Shown: positions 41,154-51,668, counted from the stretch's first letter. The stretch: 64,000 nucleotides of DNA from Denitratimonas yunnanensis (SeqCode) (GCA_026410415.1 JAPMLR010000001.1:496001-560000), one strand, 5' to 3'. Made by a program: numbers and translations. Notes: generated by a model not told the origin, from the sequence alone.

Positions 41154-42348
41154 CGCAATACCCTCCCATCGAGGGTGCCTCCTTCGTCAGGAACCTGCGG
41201 AAGGACAGCACTACCAGTGGCGTCAATGCCATCGACAGCACCACGATGGCGGTCAGGTTCGCGTTGACCTCGGCATCGATCACCTTGGCGCTGGCCGCTG
41301 CAGCGAACAGGACAAAGGCGAATTCGCCGCCCTGGGCCATCAGCACGGCCCGGTCCAGCGCCTCTCCATGGGAACTGCGCGTGAGCCTGGCAACGATGTA
41401 AATGCAAACGGCCTTGACGAGCATCATCGCGAGCACGCCGGAAAGGATCAGCGGCCAGTTCTGCGCCACGACCGCCAGATCCAGCGACATTCCCACGCCC
41501 AGGAAGAACAGGCCAAGAAGGATGCCACGGAAGGGATCGATATCCGCCTCGATCTGGTGGCGGAAAGTGGAACCGGACAACAGCACACCGGCCAGGAAAG
41601 CCCCCATCGCCATCGACAGCCCGCCCACCTGCATCAACAGGGCAGACCCCAAAACAACCAGAAGCGCTGCTGCCGTCATCACTTCCCGGGCACGGCTCAG
41701 TGCCAGAACGCGGAATAATGGATTGAGCAGGAAGCGGCCTGCCAGCAACAGGCCGGCAAGCGAGGCCAACGCCAGAGCCACCGCTTTCCAGCGCGATGGC
41801 GCATCGGAAGCTGCGACCACCTCCGGCGACATGAACGCAACCGCCGCAAGCAAGGGCACGATCAGCAAATCCTCGAACAACAGGATCGACACGATCTTCT
41901 GCCCTCCCGGCAAGGTCAGGTCGCCACGCTCTGCGAGCAGCTGTATCACGATGGCGGTGGAGGTGAGGACAAAACCCGCTGCGCCGATGAAGGCCACCTT
42001 CCAGGTGAACCCGAACGCCAGTCCGACCAGTGTCAACCCGGCCATCGCAAGGAAAATCTGGAAGGTTCCCAGCCCGAAAATCTGTCGGCGCATGCCCCAC
42101 AAATGCGCAGGACGCATCTCCAGACCGATGACGAAGAGGAACATCACCACGCCCAACTCGGCCACATGCAGGATGGCTTGAGGATCGGAGAACCAGCCCA
42201 GACCAAAAGGCCCGATCAAGAGCCCGGCAGCCAGATACCCCAATACCGACCCGAGCCCGATGCGGCGGAATATCGGCACGATGATCACCGCCGCGCCAAG
42301 CAGCGCGACCACCTTGACCAGATCACCCGCTGCGCCTTCCACCGCCAT
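41041..42348 (-). CDS. CPA2 cation/proton antiporter, membrane half (5' part of split gene)
   Basis: A KefB/KefC-like monovalent cation:proton antiporter domain. Residues 1-395 carry about 12-13 transmembrane helices (VKVVALLGAAVIIVPIF, LGYLAAGLLIGPFGLGWF, LGVVMFLFVIGLEMRP, FVLTSTAIVIQLLAERG). After EAPSM the frame leaves the conserved path and adds about 37 basic unrelated residues to a stop at 41041. The following TrkA-N half is in the next frame, so a single-base indel splits the gene. It could be a mutation, a sequencing error, or two proteins translated separately. Confidence 0.85.
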   Translation of the reverse strand: MAVEGAAGDLVKVVALLGAAVIIVPIFRRIGLGSVLGYLAAGLLIGPFGLGWFSDPQAILHVAELGVVMFLFVIGLEMRPAHLWGMRRQIFGLGTFQIFLAMAGLTLVGLAFGFTWKVAFIGAAGFVLTSTAIVIQLLAERGDLTLPGGQKIVSILLFEDLLIVPLLAAVAFMSPEVVAASDAPSRWKAVALALASLAGLLLAGRFLLNPLFRVLALSRAREVMTAAALLVVLGSALLMQVGGLSMAMGAFLAGVLLSGSTFRHQIEADIDPFRGILLGLFFLGVGMSLDLAVVAQNWPLILSGVLAMMLVKAVCIYIVARLTRSSHGEALDRAVLMAQGGEFAFVLFAAAASAKVIDAEVNANLTAIVVLSMALTPLVVLSFRRFLTKEAPSMGGYCGARWIDRNGAGDRIRAIRAGGFAGIARARCVRHDHRQ

Positions 42349-42408
42349 CGATTACTCCTTCATGTCCTGTCTGCGCACGTTAGCAATTCACCCAGCCGTG
42401 CGGGAAGC

Positions 42409-43659
42409 TCAACTCGCCATTGCGCGCAACGTGATGCCCACGATGTAGGCCAGATAGGTACCGGTGGCGTAACCCACCGTGCCCAGCAGCACGCCGACCG
42501 GTGCGAGTGAGGGATGGAATGCCGCAGCCACCACCGGGGCCGACGCGGCCGCACCGATGTTGCCCTGCGAGCCGATGGCGAAATAGAACAATGGCGCCCG
42601 GGTCAGTTTCATCGCAATCCACAGGCAGGCGATGTGCACCCCGATCCAGACGGCCCCCAGTGCGAACAGCCAGGGACGATCAAGCAGCGCCAGCAGGTCC
42701 ATCTGCATGCCGATGCAGGCGATCAGGAAGTACAGCAGCAACGTGCCGATCTTCGATGCGCCCGCGCCTTCCAGCTGGCGTGCGCGGGTGAAGCTCAGGA
42801 TCAGGCCGAAGGTGGTGGAGAGCACGACCACCCATACGAAGGTGGAGGTCAGACTGAAACGCGCAGCCCATGCCACGTTCTCCGCAAACCAGGCCGAAAC
42901 CGGGGTGGCGATCGCATGCGCCAACCCCACCAGCCCGAACCCGACGGCCACAATGACCATCAAGTCGGTCAGGCTCGGGATACGCGAATGCTGGGATTGA
43001 TAGGCGGCCACGTGCTCCTTGAGCTCGTCCAGTGCGCGCGTGTCCGCACCATTGCGACGGTCGATGCTGTCGGCGCGCCCCGCGAGGAACAGCAGCACTG
43101 CCATCCACAGGCTCGCGACCGCGACATCGACGACAGCGAACTGGCCGAAGGTGGTGGCGTCCACACCGAACACCTCGCGCATCGCGACCATGTTCGCACC
43201 GCCGCCGATCCAGCTCCCGCTCAACGCAGCCATGCCGGCCCAGGTATCGCCCGCCACCGTCTCCGGATGGATCCACGAGAACAGCAGAAACGACAGGATC
43301 GCACCGAGCATGATGCCGAAGGTGCCGGCACAGAACACCGCCAGCAAACGCCATCCCAGCCGAAGGATCGCCGGCAGATCGATGGACAGCGTCAGAAGCA
43401 CCAGCGCCGCCGGCAGCAGGACATCGCGGGCGACGGGGTTGTAGAGCTTGGTCGTCGTCCCGTCGATCAAGCCGGTGGTGTTGTAGATCGCCGGAATGAA
43501 GTAACACAGCAGCAGCGCCGGCACGATCTTGAAGAAGCGTTGCAGGAACGGTGTTGGCCCGCTCGCAGCCCAGAAGATGGCGCCCAGCGTCGCGGCGATC
43601 AGGCCGAACAGGACGATGTCGTTGGTAATCAGCGGCGCGACGGCAGCGGTGTCTTGCAT
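42409..43659 (-). CDS. DUF819 family membrane protein
   Basis: A 416-residue protein with about ten to eleven transmembrane helices and the DUF819 (YjcL-like) pattern: [60 protein letters not shown] soluble loop near residues 200-225 is charged. The repeated Gly/Ser-rich membrane loops suggest a transport function, but none has been shown to my knowledge. It lies 60 bases upstream of the antiporter on the same strand and is divergent from accA. Confidence 0.88.
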   Translation of the reverse strand: MQDTAAVAPLITNDIVLFGLIAATLGAIFWAASGPTPFLQRFFKIVPALLLCYFIPAIYNTTGLIDGTTTKLYNPVARDVLLPAALVLLTLSIDLPAILRLGWRLLAVFCAGTFGIMLGAILSFLLFSWIHPETVAGDTWAGMAALSGSWIGGGANMVAMREVFGVDATTFGQFAVVDVAVASLWMAVLLFLAGRADSIDRRNGADTRALDELKEHVAAYQSQHSRIPSLTDLMVIVAVGFGLVGLAHAIATPVSAWFAENVAWAARFSLTSTFVWVVVLSTTFGLILSFTRARQLEGAGASKIGTLLLYFLIACIGMQMDLLALLDRPWLFALGAVWIGVHIACLWIAMKLTRAPLFYFAIGSQGNIGAAASAPVVAAAFHPSLAPVGVLLGTVGYATGTYLAYIVGITLRAMAS

Positions 43660-43754
43660 GTGTTACCTCGGCAGATGGAAAGTCGCCCGGAACAGTCGGG
43701 CCTTGGGGCGACTATACTGCCCGACCTGCTTTTTCGTGCCAGACATCCATCCCC

Positions 43755-44714
43755 ATGAATCCGAATTTCCTCGACTTCGAACAGCCGATCGCTGAACTGG
43801 AAGCGAAAATCCAGGAGCTTCGCCACGCCAGCCAGGGCAGCGCGTTCAACATCGAGGAGGAAGTGGCCAAGCTTCAGGAAAAGCTCAAGGCCCGCACCGG
43901 CGAAATCTTCCGAAACCTGACGCCATGGCAGGTGTCGCAGTTGGCACGTCATCCGCAGCGCCCCTACACGCTCGACTACGTGAAACTGATATGCGAGGAG
44001 TTCCACGAACTGGCCGGCGACCGCACCTACGCCGATGATGCGGCGATCGTCGGTGGACTGGCGCGTATCGACGGGCGCTCGGTGATGCTCATCGGCCAAC
44101 AGAAAGGCCGTGACACCAAGAGCAAGATCAAGCGCAACTTCGGCATGCCTCGTCCGGAGGGCTATCGCAAGGCGCTTCGCCTGATGCAGATGGCCGAGCG
44201 TTTCCGGCTGCCGATCATCACCTTCATCGACACTCCCGGCGCGTACCCCGGCGTGGGAGCGGAAGAACGCGGCCAGTCCGAGGCGATCGCGCGCAATCTG
44301 CTGGAAATGGCGCGCCTGCGCGTGCCGATCATCTGCACCGTGATCGGTGAAGGCGGCTCCGGTGGCGCGCTGGCGATTGGCGTGGGCGACCGCACCCTGA
44401 TGCTCGAATACAGCACCTACTCGGTGATTTCGCCCGAAGGCTGCGCGTCGATCCTGTGGAAGACCGCCGAACGCGCCAAGGACGCGGCCGAAGCCCTCGG
44501 CATCACCGCGCCGCGCCTGCTGGAAATGAGCCTCATCGACCAGATCATCAAGGAACCGCTCGGTGGCGCCCATCGCGACCCGCAGGCCATGGCGGATCGC
44601 CTCAAGCAGACACTGCTCGGCCAGTTGGACATGCTGGAGCGCCTCGACAGCACCACCCTGCTCGAACAGCGCTACGAGCGCCTGCGAGGCCATGGCCGCT
44701 ATCAGGCAGCCTGA
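43755..44714 (+). CDS. accA: Acetyl-CoA carboxylase carboxyltransferase subunit alpha
   Basis: Transfers the carboxyl group from biotin to acetyl-CoA to form malonyl-CoA, with AccD. The 319 residues match family length and include [53 protein letters not shown], and [23 protein letters not shown] box at 43713-43718 could be its -10 element, 36 bases before the ATG. Normally dnaE and tilS flank it in relatives; here they are absent from the flanks. Confidence 0.97.
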   Translation: MNPNFLDFEQPIAELEAKIQELRHASQGSAFNIEEEVAKLQEKLKARTGEIFRNLTPWQVSQLARHPQRPYTLDYVKLICEEFHELAGDRTYADDAAIVGGLARIDGRSVMLIGQQKGRDTKSKIKRNFGMPRPEGYRKALRLMQMAERFRLPIITFIDTPGAYPGVGAEERGQSEAIARNLLEMARLRVPIICTVIGEGGSGGALAIGVGDRTLMLEYSTYSVISPEGCASILWKTAERAKDAAEALGITAPRLLEMSLIDQIIKEPLGGAHRDPQAMADRLKQTLLGQLDMLERLDSTTLLEQRYERLRGHGRYQAA

Positions 44715-44787
44715 TTCCCCGTCGCCCCGCCGAGGGCACTCATGACAGTGAACGCCATCAGCCCCTCGCAGCCGCCCGTGGGCGATG

Positions 44788-44810
44788 GCGCGATGGATTC
44801 GCCATCGCGC
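44788..44810. terminator. Hairpin between converging accA and subtilase genes
   Basis: GCGCGATGG and CCATCGCGC form a perfect 9-bp stem with a five-base loop, 74 bases after accA and five bases past the subtilase stop. No T-run follows on either strand, so it is a weak candidate for a terminator, or a 3' stabilising hairpin for either transcript. Confidence 0.4.
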
Positions 44811-44814
44811 GCGA

Positions 44815-47800
44815 TCAGATTCCGGCTGATTCGAACCCGTCCGCGAAAATCTCCGTCGCTGGCTGAACCACCGGGCGACACGAGCGCACCCGGACATCAT
44901 CCACGTACCACCCTTCGCGTCTCAGTGCATTGTCGGTTCCCAGACGCCAACGCAACTGCACGTCCAGGCCGGCCCAGGCAGAAAGATCGACCCGGGTATC
45001 GGCATACGGTCGCTCCACAGGCTCGCACCAGGCGGGTTTGCCCGCCAACGGGTTCACCGCGCCACCGACAAGACCCCGATAGGGATCGTTCAGGAGCATC
45101 GGACCCACGATCTGCGAAAAGTTCACGCCATCCGTGGATATCTCCAGAATGCCGCCGTCCCAGCAGCCGGTGTGCTGGCTGTTGGTCTGGATGAGACGCC
45201 AATTCTGGAAGCTGAGCAACAGCGGCGACTCATCCTCAGGCAACGTGATGACCGGCGATGTCAGCTGCTGGTCGGATACCGTTGCGATCGCGTCGGCATA
45301 CATCGCGTTGCCACCCGAGAGCAGACTGGGCTGGTTCGTGGAAATCGCCCAGTTGGACGCTCCCGTACCACTGACGGAGAAGTCACCTGCCCCGTCGCTG
45401 AAGTCTTCGGAGAACAGGAGGACAGGCTCACTCCCGGGGGCGCAGTCGCCGGGCACCTGGGCCGTGCGGAACGACGCGATCTCGGACATCACCACGTCGC
45501 ACGTGTTGCTCGCCGTCACACGCCAGTAATAGCTGGCGCCGGTATCAAGCTCGGAGGTCACGATCGCACTGGTGTCGGTCGTGGTGGCACTGAACAGCGG
45601 CAGGGAAAAGCTCGCATCGGCGGACAGCTCGACCAGATACTCGTCCACACCCGCCGCCGCATTCCAGCCAAGCACGGGCGTCGTCGACACGCTATCGGCT
45701 CCGTTCGCCGGTGATACGAGCGCGGGCTGCGGGGGGGCACCGGCTGCCACCAGAAGATCGAACGCGGTGCTGCGCGTGACGGTCGAACCACTGGCCTCGA
45801 CCAGCAGCGCATGGCTTCCCGGCGCGATGGAGGCCGTGTTTCCGATGGTCAGTGTGGTGCTGCCCGGAAGGGGAAGCGTGGCGACACCAAAGGTGGCGCT
45901 GGCACCGGCTGGAAGATCCGACACACTCAGCACCACGTCATCACCCGCCATGCCGACGGGAAGTACCGAAACCATGGTCTGCGCCAGCTCGGGTGCGCAA
46001 ACCGCCACACGCGTGGGGGATACCTCCACGTTGAAATCAGCCCCCGCCGCACAGTTGTAGCAAGCCAGCGCAAAGTCCTGCGACGGCAGCCCCGGGGCAT
46101 GTGGGTTGAGGGCATCCGCGCCGATGTTGGCGGCGGTCACGGTAAGCGTGACCGCACCGCCGTGCTGTGCGGCACTCAGAAACGCCCCCTCGAGATTGTT
46201 CCTTGCATCGGCGCTGCCGCCAGTAGCCGACCAGCCATCGTTGCCGATCACGTTGCCACGGTACAGATCTCCACCTGCCGTGACGGAGAGATCGAGATCG
46301 TTGACCCACGCCGGGGTCGTCCCCCCCAAGCCATGCCCCGGCGCATCCGTCCAGGCCAGCATGAAGCGCATCGGCCTGGAAGGGTCGGCTGCGGTAACGG
46401 TGCGTGTCCACATCTGGCCGGAGGCGGTGAACACCTCGTCCTGATCGAAATAGAGCACGCTGTCCGGGGGATTCATTACCGCGTCGAGATCCAGTCGCCC
46501 GTAGCCCTGGAAGCGGTCCGGGCGATGCCCCATGACGCCGTTGTCGGCATTGCGGTAACCCTGAAGATTCATGGCAGCCGCCGTGAATGCCGCCTTCACC
46601 AACGCCGGGCTCGGCGTGGCGCCGTCATGCGCATCGCGATACCTTTCGATGAAAAGCGCGATCGCACCGGAAACCACCGGAGAGGCCATGGACGTACCGC
46701 ACATGCGCGTGAACGCGGCGGGGCCGGAATTGGTCGCACTGTCGGTGGAGCAGCCCGGTGCGACGATGTGCGGGATGCGTCGACCATCACACGCATTGCC
46801 ATGGGCAGAGTTGGACGAGACATTGAAAATGCCGGCACCACTCGCTTGGCTGCTTCCGCTCAACAGGTTCGTGGACCCCACCGCAAACAGGTTCTTGGCT
46901 TCATCGGGCGATCCCACCGATGCAGGTGCACAGGCTCCGCTTGAATCTCCGTTGCCATTCATGATCGACCACACCGGCAGCACCGGCTGCTGGCCAGGCA
47001 CATCAGTGAGTGCATCGCGGGCAATCATGTCCACTTCGCGAGTGACGAGGTCATAGCCCCGCGGGGTGGTGGACGGCCCCCAGGAGTTGTTCGTCAGAAC
47101 CGCTCCGCTCAGGGCCGATTCCCGGTAAATCCTCAGCATGCCGCCAGCCACCATGCCGCCAGGCCCGCCACCGCTCAAGAAAGCGTTGTAACGCTGCGGA
47201 ACCACCTTCGCACCCGGTGCCACGCCCTGTCCGCGCAGGAACCCGCCAGCACGGACATTGCTGGCTCCGGTACCCGCGACTGCAGCGGCCACATGCGTGC
47301 CGTGATCATCGGTGACCGGACTGCAAGAGGTTGGAGTTCCCCCCATCGGCACGCAGGGCTCGATGCGACCGACGAGATCCTGGTGGGTGGCAAGCACGCC
47401 GCCATCGACGATGCCCACGACCACGCCGCTGCCATCGTATCCAGTGGATGCCAGCCAATCCTCGTATCCCGGAACAACGATGTAATTCGGCGCGCCACCA
47501 TAGGCACCCACCACCGACTGCTGGCTCATTTCACCGCGCTTGGCCTCTTCGGCGGTGATCGGAACGATACGCTGCACCGCGTACACCCCGGGCAAGGAAG
47601 CCAACTCGGCATAGCGGTTGCCCGCGAGGGTGACTTGCGCGATGTCGAAACGGCTGTCGAACGGGAAGATCCCGTCGATGGTCACGCCGGCCGCCTGCAG
47701 TGAGGCATTGCGAGCCGAGACATTCGCGTCGCGCACCAGAAGCGCCACCGCAGGATGCGCGTCGCCACCGAGGTTGCGACTTCCCTCTCCGATGCGGAAC

Positions 47801-48153
47801 TCGGCAATGAAATCGCCGCTGGCGCGCACATGGGCGTGTGCCGACGCACGGGCCAGCGCCGCCGCGTCAGACCACACCACGTAACTGTAAGGATGGATGT
47901 ACTGGAGCGGCTCGACCCCATCTTCGCGCAGGCGCTGCAACCATTCGGGCTGGATCGGACCGGTGAACTGCACCAATCGAAGGTCGCTGCCCTCGCCCAT
48001 CACATGCGCCGCACGGGGCGGCTGAGTGAGCAGATCGAAGTGCTGGCCGCCCAGATCAAGCAGGAAATCCGACTCGGCAGCCTGCGCGGGAAAAAAGCCG
48101 GAAACGGCGAAAACGGACGACAGCAGGATGGAACTGCAACGTGAATTCAACAT
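44815..48153 (-). CDS. Secreted S8 (subtilisin-like) serine peptidase with C-terminal IFADGFE motif
   Basis: A 1,112-residue secreted protease. A signal peptide (residues 1-25, FPAQA) is followed by a propeptide region. The catalytic domain has Asp250 in GIVDGG, His284 in DDHGTHVAAAVAGT, Asn near 356 in LTNNSWG and Ser488 in CGTSMASPVVSG. Downstream are beta-rich domains: a FIVAR-like/CARDB-like region, an Fn3-type domain (PALVSPANGADSVSTTPVL) and an immune-inhibitor-like region (ESPLLLSFQNWRLIQ, CWDGGILEISTDG). It ends EIFADGFESAGI. No membrane or LPXTG anchor is seen. ATG 48153 is preferred over 48180. Confidence 0.92.
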   Translation of the reverse strand: MLNSRCSSILLSSVFAVSGFFPAQAAESDFLLDLGGQHFDLLTQPPRAAHVMGEGSDLRLVQFTGPIQPEWLQRLREDGVEPLQYIHPYSYVVWSDAAALARASAHAHVRASGDFIAEFRIGEGSRNLGGDAHPAVALLVRDANVSARNASLQAAGVTIDGIFPFDSRFDIAQVTLAGNRYAELASLPGVYAVQRIVPITAEEAKRGEMSQQSVVGAYGGAPNYIVVPGYEDWLASTGYDGSGVVVGIVDGGVLATHQDLVGRIEPCVPMGGTPTSCSPVTDDHGTHVAAAVAGTGASNVRAGGFLRGQGVAPGAKVVPQRYNAFLSGGGPGGMVAGGMLRIYRESALSGAVLTNNSWGPSTTPRGYDLVTREVDMIARDALTDVPGQQPVLPVWSIMNGNGDSSGACAPASVGSPDEAKNLFAVGSTNLLSGSSQASGAGIFNVSSNSAHGNACDGRRIPHIVAPGCSTDSATNSGPAAFTRMCGTSMASPVVSGAIALFIERYRDAHDGATPSPALVKAAFTAAAMNLQGYRNADNGVMGHRPDRFQGYGRLDLDAVMNPPDSVLYFDQDEVFTASGQMWTRTVTAADPSRPMRFMLAWTDAPGHGLGGTTPAWVNDLDLSVTAGGDLYRGNVIGNDGWSATGGSADARNNLEGAFLSAAQHGGAVTLTVTAANIGADALNPHAPGLPSQDFALACYNCAAGADFNVEVSPTRVAVCAPELAQTMVSVLPVGMAGDDVVLSVSDLPAGASATFGVATLPLPGSTTLTIGNTASIAPGSHALLVEASGSTVTRSTAFDLLVAAGAPPQPALVSPANGADSVSTTPVLGWNAAAGVDEYLVELSADASFSLPLFSATTTDTSAIVTSELDTGASYYWRVTASNTCDVVMSEIASFRTAQVPGDCAPGSEPVLLFSEDFSDGAGDFSVSGTGASNWAISTNQPSLLSGGNAMYADAIATVSDQQLTSPVITLPEDESPLLLSFQNWRLIQTNSQHTGCWDGGILEISTDGVNFSQIVGPMLLNDPYRGLVGGAVNPLAGKPAWCEPVERPYADTRVDLSAWAGLDVQLRWRLGTDNALRREGWYVDDVRVRSCRPVVQPATEIFADGFESAGI

Positions 48154-48267
48154 GGAACCTACCCGGAAACCTGTGTGCAATGTGCGATCGACGTAGCCGG
48201 GCGATCCTGCTCTGCACTACGGAACCGCCAAGTCTGGCAGCGTCGGACAATCTCGCCAAGTACCGAA

Positions 48268-50877
48268 TCAACCGCTCCCCACGCACTCCAGGATGGCCTC
48301 GCGCAGTCGCTCGCAACCTTCGGGCGACAGCGGCTGGTCGTCCTCGCCGGTGACCAGGAAGAAATCCTCGGCACGTTCGCCGAAGGTGGCGATGCGTGCG
48401 TCGTGCACACGCACACGGTGTTCGCGCAGCACGGCGGCCACCTGTGCCAGCAGCCCGGGACGATCGCTGCACACCAGGGTCAGCAACGTGCCCGCGCCCT
48501 GTTCGGAAAACTCGATCTGCACCGGCACCCGGAAATGGCGCAGATGACGCGGCATGGCCCGCCGCGCAGGAGGCTTGCAGGCGCCCGGATCGCGCAGACT
48601 GTCGCGCAGACACTGCGCCACCACGCTCGCACGACGCTCGGGCGCAACCGACTCCATGCCGTTGTCGAGCAGCTGGAAAGTGTCCAGCGTCATGCCTCCA
48701 CGCGACGTCAGGATGCGGGCATCGACGATCGACAGACCGAGACGATCCAGGGTCGCCGCCGCACTGGCGAACAATCCATCCCGATCGTGCGAGTAGACAA
48801 ATACTTCGAGCGCCCCCGGTCGCGCGTGAGGCCGAACCAGCACGACCGGCAATCCGTTCGCCTCGGCATCGGCAATGCCGCGCGTTTGCCAGGCGAGCTG
48901 CTCTGCGCGGTACCGCAGGAAACTGTCGCCGGGGAATTCCGACCAGATGCGTTCGATCGTGGCATCGTCCAGCCCGTCGCCGGTCAGTCGCTGACGGGCC
49001 GCCTCGCGCGTTTCGGCAATGCGTTCATCGACATGCAGTCGCTGCGCCAGACCGCGACGCAGCGCGAATCGCGTCGCACCATGCAGATCCGCCATCAGGC
49101 GATCTTTCCAGGCGTTCCACAATTTGGGGCTGGTGCCGGCGATATCGGCCACGGTGAGCAGGTAGAGGTAGTCCAGCCGCTCGCGCTCGGCTACCTGATG
49201 GGCAAACCAGGAAACCACGTCGGGATCGGAAATATCCTTGCGCTGCGCCGTGATGGACATCACCAGATGCTGCCGGACCAGCCAGACCACCAGATCGGTG
49301 TCGGCCGCGGAAAGTCCATGCGTCTCGCAGAACTCGCGCGCATCCAGTGCGCCGAGCACGGAATGGTCGCCGCCCCGCCCCTTCGCGATATCGTGAAACA
49401 GGCCAGCGAGCAACAACAGTTCTGGCTTGCGCAACTGCGACCACAGCTCATGCCCCAGCGCGAAGCGCTCGATCGACTCGGGCCGCGAGAAACTGGCGAT
49501 GTTGCGCAATACCGCAAGGGTATGTTCGTCCACCGTGTAGACATGGAACAGGTCGTACTGCATCCGGCCGGCCACGCGTCCGAAGGCTGGCAGGTAGCGC
49601 CCGAGCACGCCGAGGCGCGCCATGCGTTCGAGCGTGGGCACGGCATGCGGATCGCGCACCAGCTGCATGAACAGCGCACGCACGCCTTCATCGCTGCGGA
49701 AACGGTCATCCATCTGCGACAGCGCCTCGCCCAGTGCACGGGCGGTGGCGGAGTGCAGGCTGGCGATTTCCGGGTGCTTTTGCCACGTGCGGAACAGGTG
49801 CAGGATGGTGGTCGGGCGCCGGTACATCAGTCCCACGTCGCGCAGCGCGAGGCTGTCGCCGATGCGGACGAAGTCGCCTTCCAGCGGCACGATGTCCGGC
49901 GCGCTCTGCAGGCTCTCGTCGAAACGCTGCAACAGCCGGTCGCCAAGCCGCTGGACCAAAGCCGCACTGCGGAAGAAGCCCTGCATCAACTGTTCCACCG
50001 CGAGGTTGTCGCGGTGCTCGTCGTGCAGTTTGAGGCGTTCGGCCAGCGCCTTTTGATAGTCGAACAGCAGGCGTTCCTCGCGCCTTCCGGCCACCAGATG
50101 CAGGCCGAAACGCAGGCGCGAAAGCGCGCGGCGGCGAGTGTCGATGGCATCGAACTCGTCGGTGCCCAACGCGCCGAGCGCGACCAGATCGCCCAGCCCC
50201 TGCACGCCGAAGATGCGCCGCGCCAGCCAGCCCAGGGTGTGGATGTCGCGCAGACCGCCAGGACCGTCCTTGAGGTTGGGTTCGAGGTTGTAGGCGGTGT
50301 CGTTGTAACGCGCATGGCGGGCACGCCATTCGGCCCGCTTGGCCGCGAGAAACTCCGCCGGCGGCCAGAGATCCGGCCCTCGCATCGCCACCAGCAGGCG
50401 CGACAGCGCCGCGTTGTCGCCCACCAACGGGCGGGCTTCGAGGATCGCGGTTGCGACCGTCACGTCCTCGCGCGCCGCCTCCACGCACTGCGTCACGCTG
50501 CGCACCGCGTGGCCGGGGGTGAGGCCTATGTCCCACAACAGCGCGAACCAGCGTTCGATACCGGCGCGACAGCGTTCCTGCACATCGTCCTCGGCCAGCA
50601 CCAGCAGGTCCACATCCGAATACGGAAACAGCTCGCCACGCCCATAACCGCCAGTGGCGACCAGCGCCAGCCCCGGCGCACCTTCGAAGATCGCCGTCCA
50701 CGCGCCGATCACGGCGCGATCGACGGCTTGGGCGCGGCGCGCCAGCAGGCGATCTATGTCCTCATCGTGATCGAAGGCTTCGGCCAGCAGGCGATCGGTT
50801 TCTTCCAGTGCCATGCGTGTCGCGCGCTTCCAGGCGTCGTCGGTACGTTCGAGCGGCGCGGAAGGTTGCTCGCTCAT
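48268..50877 (-). CDS. glnD: [Protein-PII] uridylyltransferase / uridylyl-removing enzyme
   Basis: The nitrogen sensor that uridylylates and deuridylylates PII according to glutamine. The 869 residues carry the nucleotidyltransferase motif GGYGRGELFPYSDVDLLVL, a central HD phosphohydrolase domain (LFHDIAKGRGGDHS), and two C-terminal ACT domains (VFVYSHDRDGLFASAAATLD, LLTLVCSDRPGLLAQVAAV). Its start overlaps the map stop by four bases, so the two are coupled. The map-glnD order is common; dapD, often next, is not here. Confidence 0.97.
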   Translation of the reverse strand: MSEQPSAPLERTDDAWKRATRMALEETDRLLAEAFDHDEDIDRLLARRAQAVDRAVIGAWTAIFEGAPGLALVATGGYGRGELFPYSDVDLLVLAEDDVQERCRAGIERWFALLWDIGLTPGHAVRSVTQCVEAAREDVTVATAILEARPLVGDNAALSRLLVAMRGPDLWPPAEFLAAKRAEWRARHARYNDTAYNLEPNLKDGPGGLRDIHTLGWLARRIFGVQGLGDLVALGALGTDEFDAIDTRRRALSRLRFGLHLVAGRREERLLFDYQKALAERLKLHDEHRDNLAVEQLMQGFFRSAALVQRLGDRLLQRFDESLQSAPDIVPLEGDFVRIGDSLALRDVGLMYRRPTTILHLFRTWQKHPEIASLHSATARALGEALSQMDDRFRSDEGVRALFMQLVRDPHAVPTLERMARLGVLGRYLPAFGRVAGRMQYDLFHVYTVDEHTLAVLRNIASFSRPESIERFALGHELWSQLRKPELLLLAGLFHDIAKGRGGDHSVLGALDAREFCETHGLSAADTDLVVWLVRQHLVMSITAQRKDISDPDVVSWFAHQVAERERLDYLYLLTVADIAGTSPKLWNAWKDRLMADLHGATRFALRRGLAQRLHVDERIAETREAARQRLTGDGLDDATIERIWSEFPGDSFLRYRAEQLAWQTRGIADAEANGLPVVLVRPHARPGALEVFVYSHDRDGLFASAAATLDRLGLSIVDARILTSRGGMTLDTFQLLDNGMESVAPERRASVVAQCLRDSLRDPGACKPPARRAMPRHLRHFRVPVQIEFSEQGAGTLLTLVCSDRPGLLAQVAAVLREHRVRVHDARIATFGERAEDFFLVTGEDDQPLSPEGCERLREAILECVGSG

Positions 50878-51668
50878 GCGTCGTTGTCGTCGCCCGGCAC
50901 GCGGGTGAGGATCTCGAAACCATCGTCGGTGACGGCCACGGTGTGCTCCCACTGCGCCGAGAGCGAGCGGTCTTTCGTCACCACCGTCCAGCCGTCGGGC
51001 AACAGCCGAGTGTGTCGCGCGCCGGCGTTGATCATCGGCTCGATGGTGAACACCATGCCCTTCTGCAACACCGGCCCGGTGCCGGGACGGCCGTAATGCA
51101 GCACCTGCGGTTCTTCGTGATAGATGCGCCCGATGCCGTGGCCGCAGTACTCGCGTACCACCGAAAAGCGTTCGGCTTCGGCAAAGGTCTGGATGGCATG
51201 GCCGATATCGCCCAAGGTCGCGCCCGGCTTCACCACGCGAATGCCTTGGAACATCGCCTCGCGCGTCACATCCACCAAACGTTGCGCCAGCACCGACGGC
51301 TTGCCGACGATGTACATGCGACTGGTATCGCCATGCCAGCCATCCTTGATGACGGTGACGTCGATGTTGACGATATCGCCATCCTTCAACACCTTGTCCC
51401 TGCTCGGAATGCCGTGGCAGATCACGTTGTTGACCGAAGTGCAGACCGTGGCCGGAAACGGGATGCGACCGTGTCCGCCGCCATAACCGACATTGGCGGG
51501 AATGGCCTGCTGCACGTTGACGATATGGTCGTGGCAGATGCGATCCAGCTCGGCGGTGGTCACGCCGGGCTTTACGTGCGGTTCGACCACGCGCAGCACT
51601 TCAGCCGCAAGGCGACCGGCGACGCGCATCTTCTCGATGTCTTCAAGAGTCTTGATTGAAATACCCAT
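50874..51668 (-). CDS. map: Methionine aminopeptidase, type I
   Basis: Removes the initiator methionine from nascent proteins. The 264 residues have the pita-bread fold metal ligands in GDIVNIDVTVIKDGWHGDTSR, the His of GHGIGRIYHEEPQVLHYG, and the Glu residues of FTIEPMIN and the late EHTVAVTDDG. It is the upstream gene of a map-glnD pair. Confidence 0.97.
   Translation of the reverse strand: MGISIKTLEDIEKMRVAGRLAAEVLRVVEPHVKPGVTTAELDRICHDHIVNVQQAIPANVGYGGGHGRIPFPATVCTSVNNVICHGIPSRDKVLKDGDIVNIDVTVIKDGWHGDTSRMYIVGKPSVLAQRLVDVTREAMFQGIRVVKPGATLGDIGHAIQTFAEAERFSVVREYCGHGIGRIYHEEPQVLHYGRPGTGPVLQKGMVFTIEPMINAGARHTRLLPDGWTVVTKDRSLSAQWEHTVAVTDDGFEILTRVPGDDNDA

Noticed and set aside
44742-45194. A 150-codon frame starting 27 bases after accA with a passable ribosome-binding site
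   Set aside because: All but the first few codons overlap the 3' end of the subtilase in antisense and the product is Arg/Pro-rich without motifs. It does not contain the SGGLDS motif of TilS, which often follows accA.
48175-51096. A 973-codon plus-strand frame opposite glnD and map
   Set aside because: It spans two convincing genes in antisense, and its composition is that of a GC-driven shadow frame.
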